The position numbers were made by a program, and so were the translations under genes. Positions 42,901-54,900 of a DNA stretch of 63,326 nucleotides are shown here, piece after piece. How positions within the stretch are numbered: the first letter of the stretch is position 1; each line of letters opens with the position of its first letter. The stretch is taken from contig CAMVYG010000001.1 of the NCBI GenBank assembly GCA_947171615.1, positions 1 through 63,326 on the forward strand, given 5' to 3'. Source of the DNA: an uncultured Clostridia bacterium (GTDB taxonomy: Bacteria; Bacillota; Clostridia; Oscillospirales; Acutalibacteraceae). Below the pieces are notes generated by a model. That model saw nothing but the letters and a program-made list of their open reading frames with translations, was not told the DNA's origin and made no database searches.

Positions 42901-45900
42901 TTATTGATCGTCGGCCGGAATGGGATAATACTTTTTGACGTCGGTGGGATAATCCCTCGCCTTGCTGTTCATGTTTCCAATCAGGAAACCACGATCCAGC
43001 GCGTTTACCGTACCATCCTCATTGAAGTCACAGAGTCTGACAATTTCTCTTTCTTGGTCTGTGAATCCCGGCAGATTTACGGACATGTTGTAGTGCGAAA
43101 CCAGAATCTCCATATCGCTGTTGTCAACGACCTGGTCACCATTGATATCGCCGCCGATCAAACGGAGATCAAAGGTATAGGTGTGGCTTTCGCTTCCCAG
43201 ATCCAGCGAATAGACATTTCTGTTGGGACGGAGCTTGCGGGCGTTGTAGGTAATGTAACCGTCACGCTCCACCACAATATAGTACTTGCCCTGGCTGTAC
43301 TTACCGGCGTTCAGGATATTCGGGATCTCAAACGCACCGCCGTATTCACTGGTTTCGGTGACGTAATCAGGTTCAGACACGAAGTCGCCGTTGTTATCCA
43401 CCTTGGCCGTTTCGGCATCGTACAGAAGGACCTTGGCCACACCGGTACGGCTTCTTCTGTCGATATGGCTCAGTTCGCCGTTCTCCAGCGGACGGATACC
43501 AATACAGCCGCGCAGCGTGCTCTGTCCTACTACCTGACGAACCTTGATCCTGACAGGCTCCTTCACATGATCCGCAGTCAGCACCACCCAGGCCTCGTAC
43601 ACGCCGTCCGCCAGGTTTGCCGCGGGACGGATCTCCACGGTACCCTGCTCGGGAAGCTGTACCTTCAGGTTGGTGTGGCTGGGCTGTTCGGCTATGATCT
43701 CTCTGCTTTCCTCGTCAGACTGGCTTCCATCCGCGTTCAGCTTGTAGGTCTTCACTGTAATGTTTTCCAGATCTCCCGTTCCGATATTCTCGTAGGGGAA
43801 GATCACATGGCTGAGCTGGCTGTAGCCTACCTGCAGGCCGGAAAGCTGATACTCATAGTGCAGAAGCTTGCCGTTTGTAGAAACTTCCTTCAGGAAGGGC
43901 TTTCCGTTGTCGTCCTCATTTACCACACCCAGTACATAACTGGTAACCGGGCTTTCATCATCCTGAATGAAGATATCACTGTAGCCGGAGCCCTCGATCA
44001 CATAGCAGTAACCCGCGTCGGAGCTTTCAATATCCATCTCCAGACGAACCACCATATGACCCTGGGTCTTATCGGTATTCCGCAGCCGCAGACGAATGGA
44101 CTTTCTGGACTCCGTCAAACCGAAGGTGTAGGTCTCGTACTCTTTTCCGCTGTCGAAGCCAAAGGTCTCCTTGGCCGCCTCCAGCGCGTCTCCGGTCAGC
44201 TCAATGGGCTCTCCGTCTTCACCCAGGATCAGGTTTCCGAACTCATCGGACTGATAGTATCTGGGCGTGACCCGGACAGTAGCGCTTGCCTTCTTGCTGC
44301 CCACCTTGTTGATATCGAAGGGCAGAAGCGTTCCTTCGCTGTCGTATTGCTTTTCCTCGTAGGAATAGTTGCTTCTCGCGAAGCCGTATCTGGCCAGCTC
44401 AAAGTCTCCCACGGTAGTCAACACCACGTGACCCTCGCTGTATCTTCTCACATCGTCCGGGCGCTTGTAGAAGGACCACAGGTAATAGGTTTGCCCAGGA
44501 ACCAGCTGAGAAGCGGTAAATCTCTGGTCTCCGCTCTTCCTGATGGGAATATTGCGGTTGGTGCTTTCGGAATAGGCAATGACGTAACCCTCCGGGAATT
44601 CGCTTTCATCGTTCACAAAGTTGGGATGGAAATCGCTGGGCGGCTCTGTAACCAGAAGCACACCGACCTCATCGAACTGTTCGTAAACGCCCAGATTTAC
44701 CTCAATGGTACCGGCGATCTCGGAGTTGTCAACGCTTCCCTCATAGTCGTACAGCTTATAGACATAGTACTTGGTTTTGCCGTTTTCCACTCTGGTGGTA
44801 TAGGCCTTGTCGCTGTCAGGCAGCGGATCCTCGAAGATGATATCGTTGGGATCATAGCAGTGCTTATACTTCTCAATGATAGCATCAATGGTGTAATCCT
44901 CGACCTGATAGTGCTCGTATTCCTTCTGGGCGGTATCGATCCACCGGAAGGCCTTCTGGCTGCGGATCTTGGTATAGGGAGCAGGACGGATCACAAAGCT
45001 GACGGTCTGCACTGATTCGTTGCCGCCGAACTTCGCAACCACCTTGACAAAATAGGTGTTTTCCGCATCCGTAGGCTTCAGATCCACAGTGGGGATCACC
45101 TGGGTGCTGTCCTTTTCATCCTTTACCAGCCAGGAGCAAATGCCCTCGTCCAGCGCATAGTCCAGCTCAGCCCAGTAACGGGTCTCTTTGTTTTCTTCCT
45201 TCATGAGCTTATCGGGCGCTGTAGCGATCCGGGCGTTGTACTGCTCTTCTGTAATGGCAACATACTTGACCACGGGAGGCGCTACTCTGGCAACGGCCAG
45301 ATTCATGCCTGCCTCTGTCAGCTTGCCGCCTGTTACATACTTGGAGTTACCGGCGTCATCACCCAGAAGCTCTTTGGCCTTGGCCACCGGATCGGCATGA
45401 CCCTCTGTGACCAGGATCCTGTACAGCTCGTCGTAGTTGCTGGTGCCAAAGGCCGCCTGATATTCCTCAGGCATTACCAGCAGCGCAACCTTGGTCAGAT
45501 CGGTAGAAGCCGATCCATCGCTTGCCGCCGTTGCAACGGTCTTGACCAGATCGTCCTTGAGGTAGTACTCACCGTTCTCCAGCAGGATGTGGGTATCGCC
45601 TACCACCTTGCATTCCGCCAGGTTCCGGTTGACGATCAGCTTGAGATCGTCAGTGGTTCTCTCGGTTCTGGTATCGCTGTCGGACGCCCACATCTCCATG
45701 GAGCTGTACACGCCGGTAGACAGGCCGCTGGCATCAAAGGTAATGGGATAGAGATTTTCTCTCTTCACGGCGTCTTCCTGTCTGGCAGGCATCTTCCCGG
45801 TAAGCTTGGGAGCGTTGCCGGGGATCTTGGCAATGGAGCCGCCCACAGCAGGTATCGTGCCGCTTTCTTCACGATAACCATCCGGATCCCAAGCCGCCAC

Positions 45901-48900
45901 GTTCACGTGGAAGTTCTTGTTATCCATACTGTTATCTACCAGAATATAGGGCTTGCCGCTTTCATCGGTTCTGATCTTTTCACCGTCGTTGTCATAATAA
46001 CGGTCTGCTTCCGCAGCCAGTTCAATGGAAGGACTCTTCTGGAAGGTGATATAGCCATTGTTTACCGGAGTATCCCAGCCGTTGACCGCATAGGCTGCCA
46101 GCTCGTCGCCCTTCCAGGCGCTGCTGTAGGTATCCAGCTTAGGTTCGGTATTATCACTGGTATACTCGTAGCGGTAACCGTCTCTGTTGACGATATACAC
46201 CTTGCCCAGTGCGAACTCCAATCCCTGGGTAGAACCGCTCAGGTTATCGGAAGAGGCTTTGCCTGTGGAACGAATTTCCTCCGCGTAGATATTGTACTCA
46301 TACAGCGTGCTCAAATTCGTCCAGATCGCTCTGGCAGCAGTCGTGCCCAGCTTCTGGCTGACCTTGGTTTCCACTGCCTTCTGCTTTGTACTGCCTCTGT
46401 CGTGGTACTTGAATTCGGGATCCCACTGGTCGATGGTCACCTCATGATAAATGGGATCGCCTTCCTCGTCCAGAACGGGCTCGCCGTCTTCACCGATCTC
46501 CTTCTCATAGGCCTTCAATACCAGGAAGTACTTCTGATACCGAGCGTTATAAGTGGTATCGAACCGCATCTCCACCTCGATCTGTCCGCTGGTCTCAGAG
46601 CCCTGAGCGCTGGCGTAGATCTGCCGGCTGCCGGCATGGAAGGTGGGATAGGTCATGGTTTCAGAGAACATATACTCATATTCATTTGTCAGCGTATCCA
46701 TCTTGACGCGCTTATCCGCATCTTCCGCCGCTGTGCTGGTGATAACATCGTAGTATTCCTTGCTGATAGCTACCCGGCTGCTGCCGACACCGGCAGAGTT
46801 CTCATAAGCGTAGCTGTATTTGCCCACAGAGTCTCCCAGGAAGTCGGATCTGACATGGGTAAACTCGTTGGTGCCCAGCTTTCTCTGGCCGATATACACA
46901 CCGTCAAGATAGAGGTGTATTCCCAGAATATCTCCGGAAGGCGCGTTCCAGCCCAGGGAAATGGGAGCAACAGGAGATTCCTGCTCCTCAAACCAGAAGC
47001 TGTCCTCCGGCGGAGCCGCCGGGCTCAGCAGAATGCTGGTAATATCATCGCTGTTCAGGCGGGTGCTGTAGCCGTCCTTGTTTCTGGCGACTACCTGCAA
47101 ATGGTACCACCGGCCGGGGGTCAATCCCTTGATCAGGAATGTGCCGTCAGGCTGCAGGGTGGACCAGCCGCCGCCGGGCTCATCGCTGTTGGCGATCTGC
47201 ATATTCGCCATGGAACTGCTGGTGGAGTAGTAAACCAGGTATTCCGTATCCTCCGGGTTTCCACTGGTGTTTACCTGCAGCGCCACGCTCTTGCTTGCAT
47301 AGTTGCCTTCCTCGTCCAGGGCTTCCGCTCCCAGCGTGCCGGGCATGTTCGCGTAGCTGTATACGGTGGACACCATGGCCTTGCTGACATTTCCTACACG
47401 GTCGCGGGCCTGCAGATATACAAAATACTGCTTGTTGGGCTCCAGAACGATCTCCGTTCCGTCCTCGGCCGTATAGCTGCCGGTGTAGGTGATGGTGTTG
47501 GAAGCGCTCCAGGCGCTCCACTTGCTGGCGTGCCTGTTGGCCGCGCCCTCCTGGGCGTCTGCAATGCAGAACCGATACGGCGCTTCCGCCAGGGCATCGT
47601 CGGCATCCTTTACGTTGTTTGCCACTGCGTTGATCACGTGCATTGTTTCAATGTGGTCAACTTCTCTTTCCACAAACACCGCGTCCACACGAATATTGCT
47701 GTGAATGCTGGGCAGTACATAGCTGGTTACCGCGCCTACGGAATACTGGTTAACCGGCTGCCCGTTCTCGATCTCCGTAATGGAGAGGGACTTTACTCTG
47801 TAGCCGTCCTTGGGACGAACCTTGATCAGAACATCTGTCCCCTCCGGAATAGCCGGAGCATAGAGGTTTTCATCATTTGCCTTCTTGAACACGATATCGC
47901 CGCCGCGGCTGACGCTGTTGGTGGCAGCATAGGTCTGGCGCTCAAAAATGGCCTGCAGCTCGCCGGAGGAACCGGAGTCTGTCAACGTGTACTTGTACTG
48001 GCGAAGCTCGCCGGGCATCTGATAGAAGCCTTCCGTTCCCATCACTTCTGTGGTGGTGGACTCACCATCCATGGTGGTGGTCAGATAGAGGTGGGCAAGC
48101 TTGTAGCCCAGATCCGGCGTGATGGTGAAGGTTCTGGCTCCGCCGATGGGAATAAAGACCTCATCGCCGCAAGCGTTGATCGTACCGTGGGTCTGGCCGT
48201 CTTCTGTGCTTTCGCCCACATATACCTTAAACTTGCGCTTGGCCTTGCTGAGTACATTGTACTTGATCTCTACCGCAATGCCGGGATCCTCTCCCTCGCC
48301 GGTAAAGGCAGGCACCGTGTACTGGTACAGGGAGGCGCCGCTCTGGAAATCTTCAGGCTGTGTGCCGTCGATCTTCAGAGATTCGCTGCCGTAGCCTTCT
48401 TCCGCGTCCATCTGAATATTGAGCACCGCGCCTACAGGAACCTCATAGGTGCCGTCGCCGTTATTTCTGATCTGTTCTTCCTCATCGCGGATGGTAGTTG
48501 TGCCGCAATCGGAGGAATCCAGACGCAGGGGGCGGGTCTCAATGGCTTCAAAGCCTACGAAGATATTGGTGTCTCCGTTTACCGTGATCTCATAGGTGCG
48601 CTGGTTGCTGCCGGGCACCTTGGTGAGTGTGCTTACATCGATGATCTCCTTATTTACCTGGAGGGAAGCAACACGGTAGAAGGGCAGGGGAGACATGGTG
48701 ATCAGCGCTTTTTCGCCGGGGATCACCTGGTTGGGCGTTACAGTGGCGCTTCCGAAGGAATCCAGCTCGTAAACCGACACATTATACATCAGTTCGAGCT
48801 CGGACTCGCCGGTTTCTCCCTCGTCCCCGGCCTCTGCCGTAAGGGCAATGTCCGTTTCAGGCTCATTCACCGACGCCGTTCTTGCCACTGCGTACTGTAC

Positions 48901-51900
48901 GGCAGCCAGGCTGCGGGTCATGGTCCGGTAAGAAGCCTTCTCCAGCTGGGTTTCGGGGAAGGTGACGGAAAGAACCGTATCCTTCTTCACATTGGTGATC
49001 TCCAGATATTCAATGCCGGTCTCTTCATTGGCTTGCAGCCGGCCGGTCATATCCTCGCCGTTATAGGTTACAGAACCCAGAATATGGCCATCTTCAGGAA
49101 GGAAGGTAAAGATCACGCTTCCGCCTGCGGGCACAGCCACTTCACGATCCAGCTGATTCACAACGCCGTTTTGCTCGGAATGAACCGCGCCGGCCTTGGT
49201 ATCATAATCCAGGCTGATGACATACTCGTTGAGAACATCTGTCATCACGGAGGTGGCGGTCAGGGTAGGCCCGTTGGTCTCCGGCGGGGTATTATCGATA
49301 CAAACCAGCATGTTTTGCTCGTAAATCGATTCATTGCCGGCCTTATCAACCGCTCTGACCTTTACATTGTACTTACCGCTCTTATCGAACTCAATGGAAG
49401 CGGAGGTCTGGGTCAGATCGCCCAGCTTGATCCAGGTCTTGCCGCCGTCGATGGAGTACTGGTACTCCGCGGTGTCCGCGTTGGTATCTGTAGCGCCGTG
49501 GGCTTCAATACTTACGGACTTGGTCCAGATACCGGAGAAGTACGGAGAACCGTCCGCCATATTGGTAAAGCTGACTTCCAGTCCGGTGGGAGCGGTTTTA
49601 TCAATGGTGAACCGCACCGTTCTGGTCTCGCTGACATTGCCGGAGCCGTTGACTACAGCGCCGGTGACTTCATAAACACCGTCATGGGTATAGGTCAGCG
49701 CCTGGGCGGCAGACATGGTGGCGTCTACAGGCATTTTATCCATGCCGTTTGCCAGCAGCTGGTCGTCTGTCCACCATTCCTTATCGGTCTTTCTGGCCTT
49801 ATACTTTACTGTGTAGCGGATATCGGCAGTACCGGTCATATCCGCCTTGCCGTAGTAATCCTGATAATACTCCTGGCCGCCGGCGTTCAGCTGCAGATCG
49901 CCATTGCTGTCCATAATGAACTTGGCTTTTCTGGGCGTGAACTGCACTGTTACATTGGTAGCGGAGTAGAATTCCAGAGCGCTGGTCTGCTCATCGGTCT
50001 TGCCTGCCTCGATGGCTGTCTTATATCCGTTTTCGTTACTGATGTAAGCCACATTCTGGTTCATCATGTTGGTAACGGAAATTTCGGGAGGCATGGGCTG
50101 GGAAACCGACAGCTTGATATCGGTGATCCTGGTCTTGGTCGTCTGGTTTGCCGTGGTCTCTGTAGACATACCGGTCTGGTTATCATAGGCGAAGACCGCG
50201 ATATTCAGAGAATCCGTAGGCGTATCGGGCAGCTTGCGCATGGCGCTCTTACCGATCTTCACCCTGCCGCCGATAGCGGGCAATGTCTGGGTAGCCGCCT
50301 TTGCGGAGCTGACCTTTGTGAGCCGTCCGTCCGATTCCATTCTGTACCAGGCGGTTTCAACGCCGTTTTTCACATCATAGAAGTAGTAACCGTAGCCCTT
50401 GAGCACGCCCTCGTTATCCTTGGAGCCGCCTACGCTGACCACCACAAAGCGGTCGTCGTTGGTTACATCCAGATAGGTGCTGGCGGCGTAATCGATCAGC
50501 TCGTCGGAGCCGGGCACCTGGGTGCCGGTGGTAACTACCTGGGAGGAGGGGGGATTCACGTCCTTCGCCAGCAGGATAGAACGGGCGGACTGGTCGGGAA
50601 TAAAGTCCTTATCCGTTTTGCCTGCCGCCGCCGTGGCCGCAGAAATACCCCAGGTTTTCTCGGTAAGCTGGAACTTGATGTGCTTATCGATGCCTCCATA
50701 CTTCTTTATGAAGTCATAAGAAACCTCCCACTTGCCGCCCTCGCTGCCGGTGGTACCGTTTCCGATATTGCCGGTAGGCGTAGGCGCCTGTACGCACCGC
50801 AATGCCACCTCGCCCTTATAGGTATAGTTATTACCGGACTTGGTAAGCTGGGTGTAGCCGGTATCCTTATCGGTTCCGTCCACGCCCATTTCAGTCAGGT
50901 TGATGGCCCAGGAGGGGGTAAAGTAGTTGCCCTGGGGATGGGTGCTGACACGCTCGATGGTCACCGTGCGGTGAGGCGAGTTGGGGTCGCTGGCCGTATC
51001 ATACATGGTGGTGGGTGCCAGGATCATAGCGCTCTGGGGAGCGTAGGTAATGGACACGCCCTCCGTGGCGTTGGCCTGGCACACATCGCTGACCGCGCCG
51101 TTGGTGGCTACATACTTATAGCCCGTTACCTTGCCGTTTGAGTCCTTTACGGCAACCCGGCGGGTGGCGGTATCTGTTACCCGCTGGTAAATGGTCAATA
51201 CGGAGTTGGTGGGCAGCGTATCGTAACCGGTGAGACTCTTCAATGTCATTCCATCGGGAGAGGTAGTGCTCCACCCGCTTTCCTTGGGAATGACCAGCGA
51301 GCTGCCGGACTTCATCAGGAACTGATACTTCCATTCCGTCTTCACAATACCGCTGAGCTTTGTACCGTCGGTATCGATATAGGGACCCTCAGGACAGTCA
51401 GGGTCATAGGCAACGTCTGCGATCTGCAGATACTTCGTGCCGCCCTGGTCCACGATATTCGCGGCAAACTGAGCCTGAGGCTTCTGGTTGATTACGAAAT
51501 CAAAGACCGCGTTGTCCGGATCCAGCGTATTGTTCTTAATATCCTCTTCCGAGGGAGCGAAGTAATAGGTGTAACGCCCCGGCAAGGTGATATCGGTGTT
51601 CAGCGCGTCGGAAAGCTTTCCGCTGCGGATATCCACCTCATCGCCCATGCCCTTGGGATCGTGCACCATATACCAGCGCCCGGCAGGGAAGTCCGGGTTG
51701 GCGGAAGATTCCGCACGCTCCGGGGGATATACGGTAAAGTGCAGGTTGGAAACATTATCCAGGGTATAGGACATGCCCTTTTCAATGCCGCCGCCCGGGG
51801 AAACCTGATCCTTGATGGGAGGCGCGCCGGAAGAGGCGTCAAAGCCCAACTCTGCATAATACTGCTGGGTGATATAAGTGGCAATATCCGTAAATTCCTG

Positions 51901-54900
51901 AGCCGTTCCCTGATTCGCGCCAATGCTCGACACGTTTTCATACATGCCGTATTTGGCGATCTCATCGGCGGTAGCGTTCTGCCCCGCCATACGCTTCAGG
52001 AAGTTGATAACGGTGGTGCGCTCCTGAGAGATGCCCCAGCCAATATAGCGGGCCTTATCGTTATTCAGACGCCACTGGATCTGAGAGGTCAGAGCCGGGT
52101 CGTGGAAGTCCTGCTGAGCGTCGTTGGTCACGTTCAGGATGAACCGGGCTTTTCCTTCGCCCCAGGAAGGCTCTGTTACCACTTCAGACAGGGTCTTGGC
52201 CACGTTGCAGTACAGGGTCACGTTGCTGAAGGTAACGCGGGTCTCACGGTCACAGCTGTGGCTGCTATAGCCAATAGCGGGACCAAAGCCGTAGCAATCG
52301 GAATCCCGGTAGGGGTTTGAGGCATTGGTGGTATCACCGATGGTGTAGCCGTCTACCGTGGGACGGGAAATAGGTATATTGGTCAATCCCGGCACCTTTC
52401 TGCCATGCCCCCGGAAATACTGCTGGGTAAAGTTTGAAGAACTCAAGGTGCCCTCAATCTGATACACCGTCACATCGGAGCCGGTCAGGTCGATCATAAA
52501 GTTCTGAATTGCCGCGCCAGTTCCGGTCAGATTGGCTGTGGCAACTGTTGAACCAATATTTCCACCGCCGCCGCAGTGCAGAGAGGTGACCGGCATATCG
52601 GTAAACTTCTGGATCTCCAGGCCACAGTTCTGCGTGCTTCCCGTGACATCCGTCAAGCCCCAGCTTCCTGCGCCCTGCCGAATCATCAGCCGGTAGCCGG
52701 AAACCACATAGGTTCCCGCCTTATTTTTCCGGATGGTGGTGTTGAACCAGAAGCCGGACTGAACATAGGTGTGGAAATTGCAGGCCGCCGTGTTCATGGT
52801 AAAGAGGATGGACTTTTTCGTCGGCTGGGTGAAATGGTAAAACAGCCAGTCGCTGTCCGGATTTTCACTGACGCCAGTAAACAGGATCTCGGACCAGTCT
52901 TTTCTGCTGCTCATATCGATGATATGACGGCGACGCTGCATACAGGCGCTTCCTCCGCTACTGGAGGGTTGGGATTCTCCGTTGTCGCCATTGTTGCGTG
53001 CATGCGCATCCGTATAAGCATGGACATATCCATTATCGTTGAGCGCTACATTTGTGCCGGTACGGGTGTCGTGGTCGTATACGTTCCAGTCGGTGATCTT
53101 CATGGCCCCTGTGCCGCTGGACAAACCGGAAATGTTGATCCACTCCGGCTTATAAATGGAATAGCCTGCGGTCTCTACCCTGTTGTAGGGACAAGAAGCT
53201 CCCTGGGTACAGGAACCGGTACCGCTGTCTGTCGCGTAGGTACAGGTATGGCTCTGCGTGTACAGGTAGGGGTTGAAGTTGGTTGCGCCGATGGTAGTGC
53301 TGCCGGAAGTACCGTAATACTTCTCGTTGATCATCTTTGCCGCCCGTATCTTCAGAGGCACGATGTTTCTTTCCGGCTCCAGGTTGGTATTACCCAGGGC
53401 CATGGCCACCTCGATGGGGTCATGAGAAAGAGTGGCAACGGTTTCCACTTCGCTGGCGGTACGCATATGTACCTCGTTGGAAACCATGGACTCATTGCCC
53501 AGGGAGTCTACCGCTTTGATCAGCAGGGAAATATAGTCGCTGTAACCCAGGCCGGTGAGGTTAATACCCACCTGATAGACAAAGCCTTCCTCCTGCGTGC
53601 AGCCCGCATCCTTATAGGTAGGAATGGTTTCGGTCACGTTATCAAATTTTACGATCTTCTTATCCGCCGCAACCGTACTGATATCCGTCCAGGTCAGGCC
53701 GCCGTTGGTGGAGAACTTAAAGCTCTTCAGCGCCTTGCCGGTCTGGGGCTTGGAGTAAGCAAACGCCCATACCTCGCTGTTGGTATACGTGCGGTTATCG
53801 TAAGCCTTAAAGGTGCTGTCTTCCCTCTTCGCAAGCCGTGCCACAGGGGAGTCGGGGGCAGTAAGGTCCACACGGAAGTAACCCTCTACCTCCTCGGAAA
53901 TGAACCCTGCCTTATCCTCTGCTCTGGCAATTACGCGATAGTAGCCGTCCTTGGCAACGACCAGCTCGGTCATGTTTTCCACAGGATTGCCCGCGTCATC
54001 CAGCTTGGTTTCCAGAGCGGTCCACTCCTTATAATCGCTTGCGCCGGGAGCGGTGGGCGTATAGGTCTGCAAAAGGCGCAGAACATCGCCGGTAGTGGTA
54101 AGGCTTGCCGGCACCTTATCTGTAGGCAGATAGTACATGCTGTAGCTGTACTGCTTGATGCCGGAACCGCCCTGGTCGTCGGAATCACCGATATTGATGG
54201 AAACCTGGGCGCTGCCGTTTTCGCTGGTGCCGCCCACGACCGCTTCTGATTCCAGAGACAGGTCGATCTCCGTGCCGCCGCTTTCAGCCACTACCTCAGG
54301 TCTGGAGGGCGGGGCGGAATCGATGATAAAGGGATCGGAATACGTTACGGCAGTATAGCCGGTGTACAGATCCGTGATTACCAGCTTGAACGCGCAGCGG
54401 TCGCTGTTGATAGGCGCTGTATTGCCCTCTACGCCGATATCCTCCAGGGTGGCGGGGATCTTGAAGTTCTTCCAGTCCTTTGTATAGGTGGTGGCTATTT
54501 CGCCTTCCTCGTCCGCCATTTCCTTGATATCGCTGTAATCGGAGATCATGTACCAAATGGAATGATCCTCTCCGTAAATCTCCTTGCCGTTTTCATCCGT
54601 TCCCGTCACTTCAAAGTCGCGGTTGGTGGTGAAGTAGATGTCGGCCTGGAGGGCGGGGCCGTTGTAGGTCCTGCCGTTAATTCCCTGATATTCGCCAACA
54701 CCCACGGCGTTGGTATCGTTAAAGGTGGTGAGCATGGAAAGGTTCATCAAGCCCTTACCGCCCTGATACACACTGGTGATACCGCCGATGTTGAAGGAGT
54801 TGATCTTTGGCTTCTGGTAGGAGAAGCTCAGCTCGCCGGTTTGCTTCGGCGCGTCTTCCCGGCCGTCTGTGCAGACGATACCGCGGATATCATAGGTTTC

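Noticed and set aside
45397..51141. Very long plus-strand open frame (1914 codons), and similar ones at 15089-20023, 27542-30925, 3030-6587 and 56727-59375
   Set aside because: They are the exact antisense of the giant genes and have no ribosome binding site, signal peptide or recognisable domain. They stay open because the sense frames rarely use codons such as TTA, CTA and TCA in the matching phase.
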